From: an uncultured Alphaproteobacteria bacterium
GTDB lineage: Bacteria; Pseudomonadota; Alphaproteobacteria; Methylaequorales; Methylaequoraceae
NCBI GenBank assembly: GCA_902550225.1
Contig: CACCYL010000005.1
Location: forward strand, 35,256-99,255
Direction: 5' to 3'
Length of the DNA stretch: 64,000 nucleotides
The stretch's first letter is position 1. The number at the start of each line of letters is the position of its first letter. Positions 33,833 to 42,881 of this stretch are shown here, piece after piece. Both the position numbers and the translations under genes were made by a program. The notes below the pieces were generated by a model, which had not been told where the DNA came from, made no database searches, and saw only the letters and a program-made list of their open reading frames with translations.

Positions 33833-34390
33833 ATGCTTAGGTACACATTCCCTTTTTATCTTCTAATTACCGATACAATTTCTGCCTCCGAAGAAAAAGG
33901 CGGAATGCCTCAACTAAATCCTGAGTCATTTTCATCTCAAATTTTTTGGTTAACCTTATTATTTATTATATTATTTCTGATCAATCATTATTTCTTTCTT
34001 CCTAAGATAAAAAATATAAGAAAAAAAAGAGACGAAACTATTCAAAGTTACTTAGATGAGGCAAAAAATCTTAACGATTCTTTCAATTCTCTGGTAGATA
34101 AAATGGATAAAGAGTTTGAAGAAGTCAAAAATGAACAGAATACTTTGATTAAAAAAACATTCGAAGAAAATAAAAAAATTTTTGACAAAAAGATTCTTGA
34201 AATAAATAACGATTTTGAAGATAAAAAGAATAAACTTAACTCTGATATTGATGAAAATAAAAAATTGATCACCAAAGAATTGCCTAAATTATGTGTTGAT
34301 TTATCTGATAAATTATATGAAAAAATTATGGGAGAAAAAAAAAAAGGAAGTGTAAATGATTTTAAAAAATTAATTGGAGATGATAAATAA
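33833..34390 (+). CDS. atpG: ATP synthase F0 subunit b'
   Basis: This is the longer, divergent b-type stalk subunit found in alphaproteobacteria and phototrophs. It has one membrane helix (about 37-57) in the context PQLNPESFSSQIFWLTLLF, followed by a charged coiled coil to residue 185. It is encoded between atpE and the second b gene, and its stop overlaps the next ATG. The symbol atpG or atpF' varies between annotations. Confidence 0.9.
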   Translation: MLRYTFPFYLLITDTISASEEKGGMPQLNPESFSSQIFWLTLLFIILFLINHYFFLPKIKNIRKKRDETIQSYLDEAKNLNDSFNSLVDKMDKEFEEVKNEQNTLIKKTFEENKKIFDKKILEINNDFEDKKNKLNSDIDENKKLITKELPKLCVDLSDKLYEKIMGEKKKGSVNDFKKLIGDDK

Positions 34391-34884
34391 TGAGTATTGA
34401 GTTTTTAGATGATTCAACACTTTGGGTATCACTTTCATTTATTATTTTTGTATGCATTACTATTAAGCCAATGTTAGCTCAACTTTCCGATAGTCTTGAA
34501 AAAAAAATTGATGATTTAAAAAAAAATATCGAAGAATCAAAACAACTCAAGCTTGAAGCTGAAAAACTATATAAAGATCAATTAGAAAAACAAAAAGATA
34601 ATATTAACTTAATAAAAAGAATCAAAGAGGATACAAATAAAGAGATTAAAAAAATAAAATCTCAAATAGAAAGAGATCTTGAGCAAAGTATGCTTAGAAG
34701 AATTAACAACTACAACCTAATATCATCTCAAATGGAGAATAATCTTAAGAATGATATGAAAAAACATATTATGGAAAAAGCTATTAAATACACAGAAATA
34801 CGTATTAAAAAAAATTTATCTAAAAAACAAAATCTTAAGTTGGTTGAAAACTCAATGATAAATATTCCCAAAAACTTTTTTTAA
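34390..34884 (+). CDS. atpF: ATP synthase F0 subunit b
   Basis: This is the peripheral stalk subunit, 164 residues. An N-terminal helix (FLDDSTLWVSLSFIIFVCITIKPM) is followed by a long lysine- and glutamate-rich coiled coil. It is the last F0 gene. The F1 genes (atpHAGDC) are not in the window, in keeping with the split ATP synthase operons of alphaproteobacteria. Confidence 0.93.
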   Translation: MSIEFLDDSTLWVSLSFIIFVCITIKPMLAQLSDSLEKKIDDLKKNIEESKQLKLEAEKLYKDQLEKQKDNINLIKRIKEDTNKEIKKIKSQIERDLEQSMLRRINNYNLISSQMENNLKNDMKKHIMEKAIKYTEIRIKKNLSKKQNLKLVENSMINIPKNFF

Positions 34885-34890
34885 ACCAAG

Positions 34891-35847
34891 ATGGCTGTAC
34901 ATACTGAACTTTCTGAAGCCAACATCAATAAGATTTTAAAAAATTATCAACTAGGTGAGTTAATCAAATTCACAGGAATAAAAGAGGGTATAGAAAATAC
35001 AAATTATCTTCTTCGTACTAAAGATAAAAACTTTATTATTACGATTTTTGAAAAACGAGTAGATATAAAACAGATACCTTTTTATTTTGAAGTCATGACT
35101 AATTCGCATTCTAAAGGTATACACTGTCCTGTTCCAATAAAAGACAAAAATGGTGAACTCGTAAACAAAGTAAAAAATAAAAAGATGGCAATATTTAGAT
35201 TTCTGGAGGGGAATTCAAAGAAAAAATGGAGCGAAAATGATTGTTTTATGGTCGGTCAGAAATTAGCCCAATTCCACTTAGCGAATATAGACAACAAATT
35301 AAAGGCAAAAAATAATTTTAGTTTAAATTTTTGGAAGAAAATTTATTTAAATTGTTTAAATGAATTTAATACTGTTATACCAAACTCCTTAAACATAATT
35401 AGTGATGAAATTAATTATATATCGTTTAACTGGCCCAAGAACTTACCTGAAGGTGTTATTCATGCAGATCTATTTCCAGATAACGTTTTTTTTAAGGAAC
35501 AAAAAATTTCTGGCTTTTTAGACTTTTATTTTTCGTGTTGTGATTTTTTGTCATATGATCTTGCAATTACAATAAATGCTTGGTGCTTTTACAAGTATAA
35601 ATTTAAAGAGGATTTCTTCTTAAGTCTAATTTCTGGATACCAATCAGTCAGAAAGTTAGAAACAAACGAAGTAAATAATATTAATATTCTTTTAAGAGGT
35701 GCAAGCCTAAGATTTCTCTTCACAAGAGTCTATGATTTTTTAAATAGTAATGAGGGAGAGTTTTTAAAAAAAAAAGATCCATTAGAGTTTTTTAACATTC
35801 TAAAATTTCATATTAAAGAAAACGTGGCACAGAAATATTTTGAGTGA
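34891..35847 (+). CDS. thrB: Homoserine kinase, APH-fold type II
   Basis: This protein has the aminoglycoside-phosphotransferase fold used by alphaproteobacterial ThrB rather than the GHMP fold. Over 318 residues it shows GIENTNYLL, the catalytic VIHADLFPDNVFF loop, and the DFLDFYFSCCDF metal-binding region (FLDF.F...CDFLSYDLA). It makes O-phosphohomoserine for threonine synthase, whose gene thrC lies about 5 kb further along on the other strand. It begins 6 bases after atpF and overlaps rnhA. Confidence 0.93.
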   Translation: MAVHTELSEANINKILKNYQLGELIKFTGIKEGIENTNYLLRTKDKNFIITIFEKRVDIKQIPFYFEVMTNSHSKGIHCPVPIKDKNGELVNKVKNKKMAIFRFLEGNSKKKWSENDCFMVGQKLAQFHLANIDNKLKAKNNFSLNFWKKIYLNCLNEFNTVIPNSLNIISDEINYISFNWPKNLPEGVIHADLFPDNVFFKEQKISGFLDFYFSCCDFLSYDLAITINAWCFYKYKFKEDFFLSLISGYQSVRKLETNEVNNINILLRGASLRFLFTRVYDFLNSNEGEFLKKKDPLEFFNILKFHIKENVAQKYFE

Positions 35848-36286
35848 TTTTGATTACATAATATATACAGATGGAGCATGTTCAGGAAATCCTGGCTCTG
35901 GGGGATGGGCAGCAATTATTTTTAATAAAAGTAGTGGTCAAAGATCAAAAAAAACTGGTGGTGAAGTAAAGACAACAAATAATCGAATGGAACTAATGGC
36001 AATTATTCAAGCATTAGAATCAATTCCAAAAGAAAGAAGTCTACAAATATTTACTGATAGTAAATATGTGATCAATGGTATTGAGTTATGGATAAAAAAA
36101 TGGAAAACAAATGACTGGATAGGTTCAAACAAAAAGAAGGTCAAGAATAAAGATCTTTGGATGAAGTTAGATACACTATCAAGCCAATTTCAAATAACTT
36201 GGAACTGGGTAAAAGGTCATAGTGGTAACAAGTATAATGAAGAAGTGGACAGGCTTGCTAGGGACCAAATTAATTTACTTCATTAA
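35840..36286 (+). CDS. rnhA: Ribonuclease HI
   Basis: RNase HI cleaves the RNA strand of RNA-DNA hybrids. The active-site carboxylates are in YTDGACSGNPG, NNRMELMA, FTDSKYV and EEVDRLARD, and a KGHSGNK stretch gives the catalytic histidine. It is 148 residues. The TTG start at 35840 overlaps the thrB stop region. The final 4 bases overlap the convergent peroxiredoxin gene. With rnhB in the same window, both bacterial RNase H types are present. Confidence 0.97.
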   Translation: MSDFDYIIYTDGACSGNPGSGGWAAIIFNKSSGQRSKKTGGEVKTTNNRMELMAIIQALESIPKERSLQIFTDSKYVINGIELWIKKWKTNDWIGSNKKKVKNKDLWMKLDTLSSQFQITWNWVKGHSGNKYNEEVDRLARDQINLLH

Positions 36287-36762
36287 GTTGATTTTATTAC
36301 ATTTTCAGCTTTACTTAGATCAAGTCCTGGACCATTTTCATTAAATATTTTGACTATCTTTCCATCATCAATAATCATTGCAAATCTTGATAATCTTTTT
36401 CCTAAGCCTACAATAGATAAATCCGTTACAAGTCCGGTTTTATCTCGAAACTCACCGTTGCCATCTGATATAAATTTAAAATCTGAAATATTTAAGGAAT
36501 CACTCCAAGATTTCATTATAAACGGGTCATTTGTAGACACAATATAAATTTCTTCTATTCCATTAGAAAAAAAATCACTCGCTAATTTTTTATAGCCTGG
36601 GATATGTTCATCACTGCAAGTAGGAGTGAAAGCTCCAGGTACTCCAACTAAAATAACTTTTTTACTTTTAAAAATTTTATTTGCTTTAATTCCTTCAGGT
36701 CCAGACTCGGTTATCTGATAAAAAGTAATATCAGGAAAAATATCGTTTTCATTAATTGTCAT
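36283..36762 (-). CDS. Peroxiredoxin, Prx5 type, single cysteine
   Basis: The protein is 159 residues, with the peroxidatic motif PGAFTPTCS at 42-50 and C49 as the only cysteine in the protein, so it is a 1-Cys enzyme that needs an external thiol reductant. The following DEHIPGYKKLA and YIVSTNDPFIMKSW are typical of the Prx5/PrxII family. No signal peptide is present. It starts 4 bases inside the end of the DsbD gene and so is translationally coupled to it. Confidence 0.93.
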   Translation of the reverse strand: MTINENDIFPDITFYQITESGPEGIKANKIFKSKKVILVGVPGAFTPTCSDEHIPGYKKLASDFFSNGIEEIYIVSTNDPFIMKSWSDSLNISDFKFISDGNGEFRDKTGLVTDLSIVGLGKRLSRFAMIIDDGKIVKIFNENGPGLDLSKAENVIKST

Positions 36763-38705
36763 TTAATACCAGCCTCCATTAGTTTATCTATTACAATATC
36801 TTTAGAAAGAATCTCTGGCAATAAAATTCCTTCTTTGTTCTTTGGTCCATAAACAATATTTACCGGTATACCGTACCTGTTATATCTTTTTATAAAATCA
36901 AAAATATCTTTGTCTTTATTAGTCCAGTCTGCTCTTATAACTAAAACTTCATGTTGAATTAGAAAATCAACTAATTTTTTTGTATTCAAAGTTGTTATCT
37001 TATTAAATTGACAAGTTACACACCAGTCTGCAGTAACGTCTACCAACACAAATCTATTTTCATTTAAATAATTTTCTAAAGATTTGTCGTTATAATCTTC
37101 CCATATCAATTTATTTTTGTGTAGATTCATCTTTTCAGAGAAAAAAAAGATATTCGTGATGACAAACAGTAAAGATGTAATCATAGTAAATTTACTTTTA
37201 TTTTTGAGACTAGTAAAAATAAGAATTAATGATGTAAATAAAAATATTAATAAGTAATTTATTTTGAAAAGATTAGAAATCCAGACAAAAGATAATAACA
37301 TTAATAGTCCTAGGAAATATTTTAGATTATTCATCCATCCCCCAGGCTTTGGCATTAGCTTAACTATCTTTGGTATAATAATAAAACATAAATACGGAAA
37401 TGAAAAACCAAGCGCAATGCTCAAAAATATTATTACAATATTTTGATTTGATGATCCCATTGAAAAACCAACTGCTGTTCCTAAAAAAGGTGCACTGCAA
37501 GGTGTAGCTAAAAGAGTTGCAAATACACCTGAAAAATAGTGACCACTTTTGCTATTAGTGTCTAAGAAATTATTAATTTTATACAAGGCGTTTTGTGGCA
37601 AAATAATTTCAAAGAATCCAAGTAGATTCAAACTAAAAATTAATATTAAAACTAAGATGAACATTAAAAAAAACTGGTTTTGAAAATGAAAGCCCCATCC
37701 GACTGTCTCACCAAATGTTTTTAAAAAAATTACTGTAATAGCTAAAACGAGAAATGAAGTAACTATTCCAGCTATAATTAGGGAACAATCAAACCTAATT
37801 TTATTATCGCCATCCTTGGCTAAACTTAAAAACGAATAAAGCTTTAAAGATAGGATTGGAAGAACACATGGCATGAAGTTTAATATTAAGCCACCAAGAA
37901 AAGCTAGAATTATAAAATAAAGGATTTGGGTCTGTTTTGGTTTTTTATTGAAATCAAACGTAATTTCTTCGTAAACATTCCCATTGGAAAAAGAAAAATC
38001 TATTGGACCATTCAAAGACTCTATATTATTGTCATGAAAAACTTCGAAAGATGATTTTAGTTTTTTAACTTTGAGATTTGTGTCTTTTGAGTAAGCAAAT
38101 AATTCAATATTTTCAAATTCATCGTTATTAATGAGTTTGATACTTATTTTTTGACTTGAAACAATATTTTCATCAATATTAAAATATTTTAATTTTTTTT
38201 TTGGAACTGTTTTATAACTCTCCATAAATATATCAGACTGAACTACATTCTGAAGATTAAGGTTTAAATTTTTAGTTTCTGAAATTGGTATACAAATATC
38301 TTTACAAACAAGATAATCTAAATTGATTTCTTCGTTTATTTTATCAATTTCATTTTTCTGAATATTTACTGGAAATATTACTTGGCCTTCATAGCCTATT
38401 GTTGAAACACCATGATCTGTAAATTTTTCAGGAAATGGGAATAAAATTTTAAATTTATTTTCACTAGAAGAATCTTTTGATCCAATTGTAATTGGAGCAC
38501 CTGCATCTCCTGGATTTTTCCAGTATGTTTTCCATCCTTTCTCAAGTTTTATCTTCACACCAAAATAATAATTTTCATCAACTAAAAATATTCCATTAGA
38601 TGGAATTATACTAACTGAAGCAGGGTTACTTTTTATATTAAAATCTTGAGCGAAGGTTAAATTTGCAAGTAATAAAAATATAATTTTAAAAAAATTTATA
38701 AACAT
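36759..38705 (-). CDS. DsbD-like transmembrane thiol:disulfide interchange protein
   Basis: The 648-residue protein has a signal peptide, a large periplasmic N-terminal domain containing a cysteine pair (LVCKDICIPIS), about eight membrane helices, and a C-terminal thioredoxin domain with WCVTC in VTADWCVTCQFNK. The transmembrane redox pair is visible in FMPCVLPILSLK and ATPCSAPFLG. The order resembles the longer DsbD/ScsB type. It transfers reducing power from cytoplasmic thioredoxin to the periplasm. It is divergent from the yqgE-like gene by 47 bases. Confidence 0.93.
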   Translation of the reverse strand: MFINFFKIIFLLLANLTFAQDFNIKSNPASVSIIPSNGIFLVDENYYFGVKIKLEKGWKTYWKNPGDAGAPITIGSKDSSSENKFKILFPFPEKFTDHGVSTIGYEGQVIFPVNIQKNEIDKINEEINLDYLVCKDICIPISETKNLNLNLQNVVQSDIFMESYKTVPKKKLKYFNIDENIVSSQKISIKLINNDEFENIELFAYSKDTNLKVKKLKSSFEVFHDNNIESLNGPIDFSFSNGNVYEEITFDFNKKPKQTQILYFIILAFLGGLILNFMPCVLPILSLKLYSFLSLAKDGDNKIRFDCSLIIAGIVTSFLVLAITVIFLKTFGETVGWGFHFQNQFFLMFILVLILIFSLNLLGFFEIILPQNALYKINNFLDTNSKSGHYFSGVFATLLATPCSAPFLGTAVGFSMGSSNQNIVIIFLSIALGFSFPYLCFIIIPKIVKLMPKPGGWMNNLKYFLGLLMLLSFVWISNLFKINYLLIFLFTSLILIFTSLKNKSKFTMITSLLFVITNIFFFSEKMNLHKNKLIWEDYNDKSLENYLNENRFVLVDVTADWCVTCQFNKITTLNTKKLVDFLIQHEVLVIRADWTNKDKDIFDFIKRYNRYGIPVNIVYGPKNKEGILLPEILSKDIVIDKLMEAGIK

Positions 38706-38752
38706 AGGTCTTACTCATTGAATTAAAATACAATATCTGTAATAATTTATAT

Positions 38753-39319
38753 ATGAAATGTAGATATTTAAAGGGAAATATTATTTGTGCTTTACCCCAA
38801 TTAAACGATATTTTTTTTTCTAAAAGTATTATTTACCTTACTCATCATAATAAAGATGGAGCAGTTGGAATTGTACTTAACTATAAGATAATGACTATCA
38901 AAGCAGCAGAACTTTTTAAGAAATTAAATATTGGAAATGTTTCAAAAAATTTAGAAACTGAGTTTCTATTTCATGTAGGCGGTCCACTAAATCAGAATAA
39001 CGGATTTATATTACATTCAAAAGATTATGAAAATAAAAATACAATGAAGGTTTCTAAACAAGTTAGATTAACTTGTTCAACTCAAATAATCTCCGATATT
39101 GCGAAAAACAAAGGACCTAAACAATTTTTTATCTCGCTTGGTTATTCTGGATGGGGGCCAGGTCAGCTAGAGAACGAAATAAAACAGAATAGCTGGATAA
39201 ATTTAAATGAGGAATTGGACCTTCTTTTTGAAATTGATCCAGAAAAGAAGTGGAAAAACGCCCTCCAAAAAACTGGAATTGATTTTTCAAAACTTACAAA
39301 CTTCTTCGGTAATGCATAA
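38753..39319 (+). CDS. YqgE/AlgH family protein
   Basis: The 188-residue soluble protein has the family pattern LPQLNDIFFSKSIIYLTHHNKDGAVGIVLN, then FHVGGPLNQNNGFILHS, and GYSGWGPGQLENEIKQNSW. The molecular function of YqgE/AlgH (DUF179) is not established; AlgH was named for an effect on alginate genes in Pseudomonas. It is a single plus-strand gene, 3 bases from the convergent end of thrC. Confidence 0.93.
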   Translation: MKCRYLKGNIICALPQLNDIFFSKSIIYLTHHNKDGAVGIVLNYKIMTIKAAELFKKLNIGNVSKNLETEFLFHVGGPLNQNNGFILHSKDYENKNTMKVSKQVRLTCSTQIISDIAKNKGPKQFFISLGYSGWGPGQLENEIKQNSWINLNEELDLLFEIDPEKKWKNALQKTGIDFSKLTNFFGNA

Positions 39320-39322
39320 ATT

Positions 39323-40705
39323 CTAGCTCTGTTTAACAATTAATTTGTCTAATTGATCTATGTCATTTTCAATAATTTTAAACTTTTCTTTTTTTTTTAA
39401 AATTTTTTTTAATTTATCAGGATAATCAATCTTTTTTTTGACTGATTCTTTTACTGTTTTGATAAATTTACTGTAGTGAGCTGTAGCCAAATATATTCTT
39501 CTTTCCTTTTTATCGAGTTGTTTTTCTCCAACTGAGATACCAACAGCTGTGTGAGGATCTATTATCAGTTTATATCTATCAAAGATTTGATTAATTGTTT
39601 TTTTTGTTTCACTATCTGTTAGTCTTCCATAACCAAAGGTTTTCCTCATATTTTTTAAATGCGTTTGTGCTACTGAAAATTCTTTTGCATTTTCTAATTT
39701 GTAAAAAAGTTTTTCTATCGTCTTACCATTCTCATAAAAATCAAATAAAAGTCTTTCAAAATTACTTGAAACTTGGATATCCATACTTGGACTTAAAGAG
39801 GTCAATGTTTTTTTAATTTTCATTTTTCCAGTTTTAAAAAACCGAGTAAGAATATCATTTTTGTTTGAACCGATAATAATCTTTTTAATAGGCAAGCCCA
39901 TTTTCTTGCTAATATATCCAGCATAAGCATTTCCAAAATTACCTGAAGGAACAACGAAACTCATAGGATCAAATCTATCACTCACTCTGAAATAACTCCA
40001 AAAGTAGTAAACAATTTGTCCCATTATTCTTACCCAATTTATTGAATTTACCGCAGCTAAATTAATTTTCTTATTTTCATTATTTAATTTAAAGTAATTT
40101 TTTACCATCCTTTGACAATCATCAAAATTACCTTTCACTGCTATATTGAAGACGTTTTGTTTTTTTACTGTGGTCATTTGTTTTCTCTGAATTTCACTAA
40201 CTCTGTTTAATGGAAACAAAATAAAAATTTTCACGTTGTCTGACTTGGCGCATCCGTGAATTGCTGCCGAACCTGTATCTCCTGATGTTGCGCCAAGAAT
40301 AGTAAGGTTTATTTTTCTTTTTCTTAATATGCAGTCATATATGTTACCTAGCAATTGCAATGCAAAATCTTTAAATGCATAAGTTGGGCCATTAAAAAGG
40401 TTTGCGATATACTTGTGCTGATCTAGTTTGTCAATTGATATTATTTCTCTTCCAAATGATTCTTTATATGAATTAATACAAATCTTTTTATATTCACTTA
40501 ATGAAATCTCGCCTTGAACAAAATCTTTCGTTAATTCAAAAGCCAGACTTGAATAATCCAATTCTCTTAAGGAATCTAATTCTTTCTTTGAGTACGATTT
40601 TACGCTATTTGGGACGTATAAACCACCATCCTTGGCTAATCCGTTCAAAAGCACATCACCAAACTTTAAGTTTATATCACTTCCCCTAGTTGATGAATAA
40701 ATCAT
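39323..40705 (-). CDS. thrC: Threonine synthase
   Basis: ThrC is a PLP-dependent enzyme making threonine from O-phosphohomoserine. From the ATG at 40705 the protein begins MIYSSTRGSDINLKFGDVLLNGLAKDGGLYVP, the normal start; an upstream ATG at 40774 would add 23 residues that overlap the SURF1 gene. The PLP lysine is in GPTYAFKDFALQLLG, phosphate-binding LGATSGDTGSAA follows, and VPSGNFGNAYAGY is near the middle. It follows SURF1 at the end of the oxidase operon, a conserved alphaproteobacterial placement. Confidence 0.96.
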   Translation of the reverse strand: MIYSSTRGSDINLKFGDVLLNGLAKDGGLYVPNSVKSYSKKELDSLRELDYSSLAFELTKDFVQGEISLSEYKKICINSYKESFGREIISIDKLDQHKYIANLFNGPTYAFKDFALQLLGNIYDCILRKRKINLTILGATSGDTGSAAIHGCAKSDNVKIFILFPLNRVSEIQRKQMTTVKKQNVFNIAVKGNFDDCQRMVKNYFKLNNENKKINLAAVNSINWVRIMGQIVYYFWSYFRVSDRFDPMSFVVPSGNFGNAYAGYISKKMGLPIKKIIIGSNKNDILTRFFKTGKMKIKKTLTSLSPSMDIQVSSNFERLLFDFYENGKTIEKLFYKLENAKEFSVAQTHLKNMRKTFGYGRLTDSETKKTINQIFDRYKLIIDPHTAVGISVGEKQLDKKERRIYLATAHYSKFIKTVKESVKKKIDYPDKLKKILKKKEKFKIIENDIDQLDKLIVKQS

Positions 40706-40707
40706 GT

Positions 40708-41427
40708 CTATTTTATTTTTTTTATATTCGCAAAAAAGAACACACCCACAAGACCGCATGCAATCATAAACCAAGTGAGTGCGTATTGTAAATGATTGTT
40801 TCGTAAATATATTCGTGTTTGATTACCCAAGGGAAATCCATTAGGTCCATTTTTAACAGCTTCTAAATAATATTCATTTTCAAAATCCATTTTAAGGTAT
40901 TTGCTCATTAATTCTGGTTCAACGAAGAACCACGTGTTTGTATCCGTATCATTATCCGGTTGAAAATATCCTTTTCTTCCTGATGTTCTAATTACAGCTT
41001 CAAAAGTTTGTGAATTTGTTGAGATATTAAGCAACCTTTTTTGCTTTTCTTTTATTTTGAGAGGAATCCAGCCAGTGTCATATATAATGAACTTTCCTGA
41101 AGTTGTTTTTAATGGAACTAAAATATGAAATCCATTGTTACCTCTTTTACTTAGTGCTGGCATATACATTTCGAATTCATTCAATAGTTGACCATCAACA
41201 AAAACTTTTCTAAACTCGTTTTTTTCAGGTTGTTTCAAATTTACAATACTAATAGGATCAGACTCAAAGCTGCTAATTCTTTGCGATATCAAATCGGTTT
41301 TCCAATTAAGCCTTTTTATCTGCCATCCAGAAAGACCGAGAAGTATTGATAAGGCAACAATGAAAGCAAATAAGGGAAATGGTCTTGGTTTGAAAGAGTA
41401 GCTATTTGAATTAAAATTAAATTTCAT
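40708..41427 (-). CDS. SURF1-family cytochrome oxidase assembly protein
   Basis: The protein is 239 residues, with one membrane helix near each end and the periplasmic SURF1 domain between. Motifs include LGLSGWQIKRLNWKTDLI, VFVDGQLL, WIPLKIKEK and the C-terminal LRNNHLQYALTWFMIACGLVGVFFF. SURF1 aids insertion of haem a into subunit I. It is encoded after ctaE and before thrC in the oxidase operon. Confidence 0.93.
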   Translation of the reverse strand: MKFNFNSNSYSFKPRPFPLFAFIVALSILLGLSGWQIKRLNWKTDLISQRISSFESDPISIVNLKQPEKNEFRKVFVDGQLLNEFEMYMPALSKRGNNGFHILVPLKTTSGKFIIYDTGWIPLKIKEKQKRLLNISTNSQTFEAVIRTSGRKGYFQPDNDTDTNTWFFVEPELMSKYLKMDFENEYYLEAVKNGPNGFPLGNQTRIYLRNNHLQYALTWFMIACGLVGVFFFANIKKIK

Positions 41428-41433
41428 TCTTGT

Positions 41434-42258
41434 TTATGCGGCAGCCCACCAATAAACAAATGTGAATAGAAACAACCAGACAACATCTACAAAATGCCAA
41501 TACCAGGCAGCGAATTCGAAACCTAAATGTTTTTTAGGCGTAAAATGACCTTTTAAACCTCTGAAATAACATACTAATAAAAAGATTGATCCAACTATGA
41601 CATGAAAACCATGAAATCCAGTAGCCATATAAAATGTTGAAGGGTAAATACCGTCCTCAATTCCAAAAGTGGCGACTTTGTATTCGTAAGCTTGAAATCC
41701 AGTAAAAATAATACCTAAAATAATGGTCAACAATAAAAATAGCAAAAAGTTTTTTCTATCATTGGACCTTAGTGCATGATGAGCCCAAGTTATGGTACCA
41801 CCAGAGGCTAGCAAGATAAAAGTGTTTAATAAAGGTACTCCAAAAGGCGAAATTAATTCTATATCTTCGGGAGGAAATGCACCGCCTATCGAATCTTGTC
41901 GACCAATAAGCTCAGGACTTTCAGCGCCGGGATAAAAAGCAACATCAAAAAAGGCCCAAAACCAAGCAGCGAAAAACATGACCTCTGACATTATGAAAAG
42001 TATCATGCCGTATCTCAGTCCAATTTGGACAACATTGTTGTGATATCCACCACCCTCTGACTCGGAAACGACATCTCTCCACCAGAAGATACTCGATAAA
42101 ACAACTGCTATAGATCCTATGGTAAATACCAAAGTTTTACCATCGTGCATAAGGAATATAAATCCTATCGCCATTACTAAAGCTGAAAATGAAGTAACAA
42201 GTGGCCAAGGACTGGGGTCAACTAAATGATAGGGATGTTTCTGATTATTATCACTCAT
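41434..42258 (-). CDS. ctaE: Cytochrome c oxidase subunit III
   Basis: The protein is 274 residues with seven membrane helices. Typical features are HPYHLVDPSPWPL at the N terminus, the conserved acidic residue in SEVMFFAAWFWAFF, TWAHHAL and GFHGFHVIVGS, and the closing FAAWYWHFVDVVWLFLF. It overlaps the start of the Cox11 gene by 8 bases. Confidence 0.97.
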   Translation of the reverse strand: MSDNNQKHPYHLVDPSPWPLVTSFSALVMAIGFIFLMHDGKTLVFTIGSIAVVLSSIFWWRDVVSESEGGGYHNNVVQIGLRYGMILFIMSEVMFFAAWFWAFFDVAFYPGAESPELIGRQDSIGGAFPPEDIELISPFGVPLLNTFILLASGGTITWAHHALRSNDRKNFLLFLLLTIILGIIFTGFQAYEYKVATFGIEDGIYPSTFYMATGFHGFHVIVGSIFLLVCYFRGLKGHFTPKKHLGFEFAAWYWHFVDVVWLFLFTFVYWWAAA

Positions 42259-42790
42259 TTTTTCTTACATACATTGTATATGAGAGGGTTATTTCCTGCA
42301 AATCTTTGATAAATTTATCATCTTTAATTGAGGCGTCAACAAAAAAAGATACGGGCATACTGACCTCTTCATTTGCAGATAAAACTTGTTCTTCAAAGCA
42401 AAAACACTCAATTTTATTAAAATATTGTCCAGCCTGTAAAGGACTAACATTGAAAACTGACATGGTTGTAATGGGTTTATCAGAATTATTTTTTGCCTTA
42501 AAAAAAGCTAGACTGTTTTCACCAATCTGAACTTCAATTTTTTTAACTTCTGGTTTAAAAGAAATAACAGCATTTCTATCAATAGTAGAGTCGAACCTAA
42601 CATCAATTTTTTCTTTAATTTTATAACTGTCGTTCTCAGACGAGATCTGAGGAGTCCCTCCGTACCCTGTAACTTTACAAAATATTTTATACAGAGGGAC
42701 TGCTGCGTAACTCATTGCCAACATTCCAAGGGCAAATGCCAGCAGGTAAAAAGCTTGTTTAACTTTTTTATTTTGATTTCTTGCTATCAT
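42251..42790 (-). CDS. ctaG: Cytochrome c oxidase copper chaperone CtaG/Cox11
   Basis: Cox11 delivers copper to the CuB site of subunit I. The 179-residue protein has one N-terminal membrane helix (AFYLLAFALGMLAMSYAAVPLY) and an immunoglobulin-like periplasmic domain with the copper-binding ECFCFEEQ motif and VSMPVSFFVD. It lies 1 base after the small 29-residue gene and is coupled to ctaE. Confidence 0.96.
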   Translation of the reverse strand: MIARNQNKKVKQAFYLLAFALGMLAMSYAAVPLYKIFCKVTGYGGTPQISSENDSYKIKEKIDVRFDSTIDRNAVISFKPEVKKIEVQIGENSLAFFKAKNNSDKPITTMSVFNVSPLQAGQYFNKIECFCFEEQVLSANEEVSMPVSFFVDASIKDDKFIKDLQEITLSYTMYVRKNE

Positions 42791-42791
42791 A

Positions 42792-42881
42792 TTAAAATTT
42801 AAAAACTGTTATAAAATAAAATATGGTGGCTAACAAAAACAAAGCCAGTCCTAACGCAATATTTTTTTTATTTTTTTTCAT
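42792..42881 (-). CDS. 29-residue membrane peptide in the oxidase operon (CoxF-like position)
   Basis: This short reading frame is easily missed. It has a Lys/Asn-rich start (MKKNKKNIALG) followed by one hydrophobic helix (LALFLLATIFYFITVFKF). The ATG shares its A with the ctaB stop codon (TAATG), and its stop is one base before the ctaG ATG, so it is tightly coupled at both ends. Many alphaproteobacterial oxidase operons carry a tiny gene with an RRNIA...-type start and a single helix at exactly this place between ctaB and ctaG, so I consider it real. A role in oxidase assembly is inferred only from position. Confidence 0.8.
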   Translation of the reverse strand: MKKNKKNIALGLALFLLATIFYFITVFKF

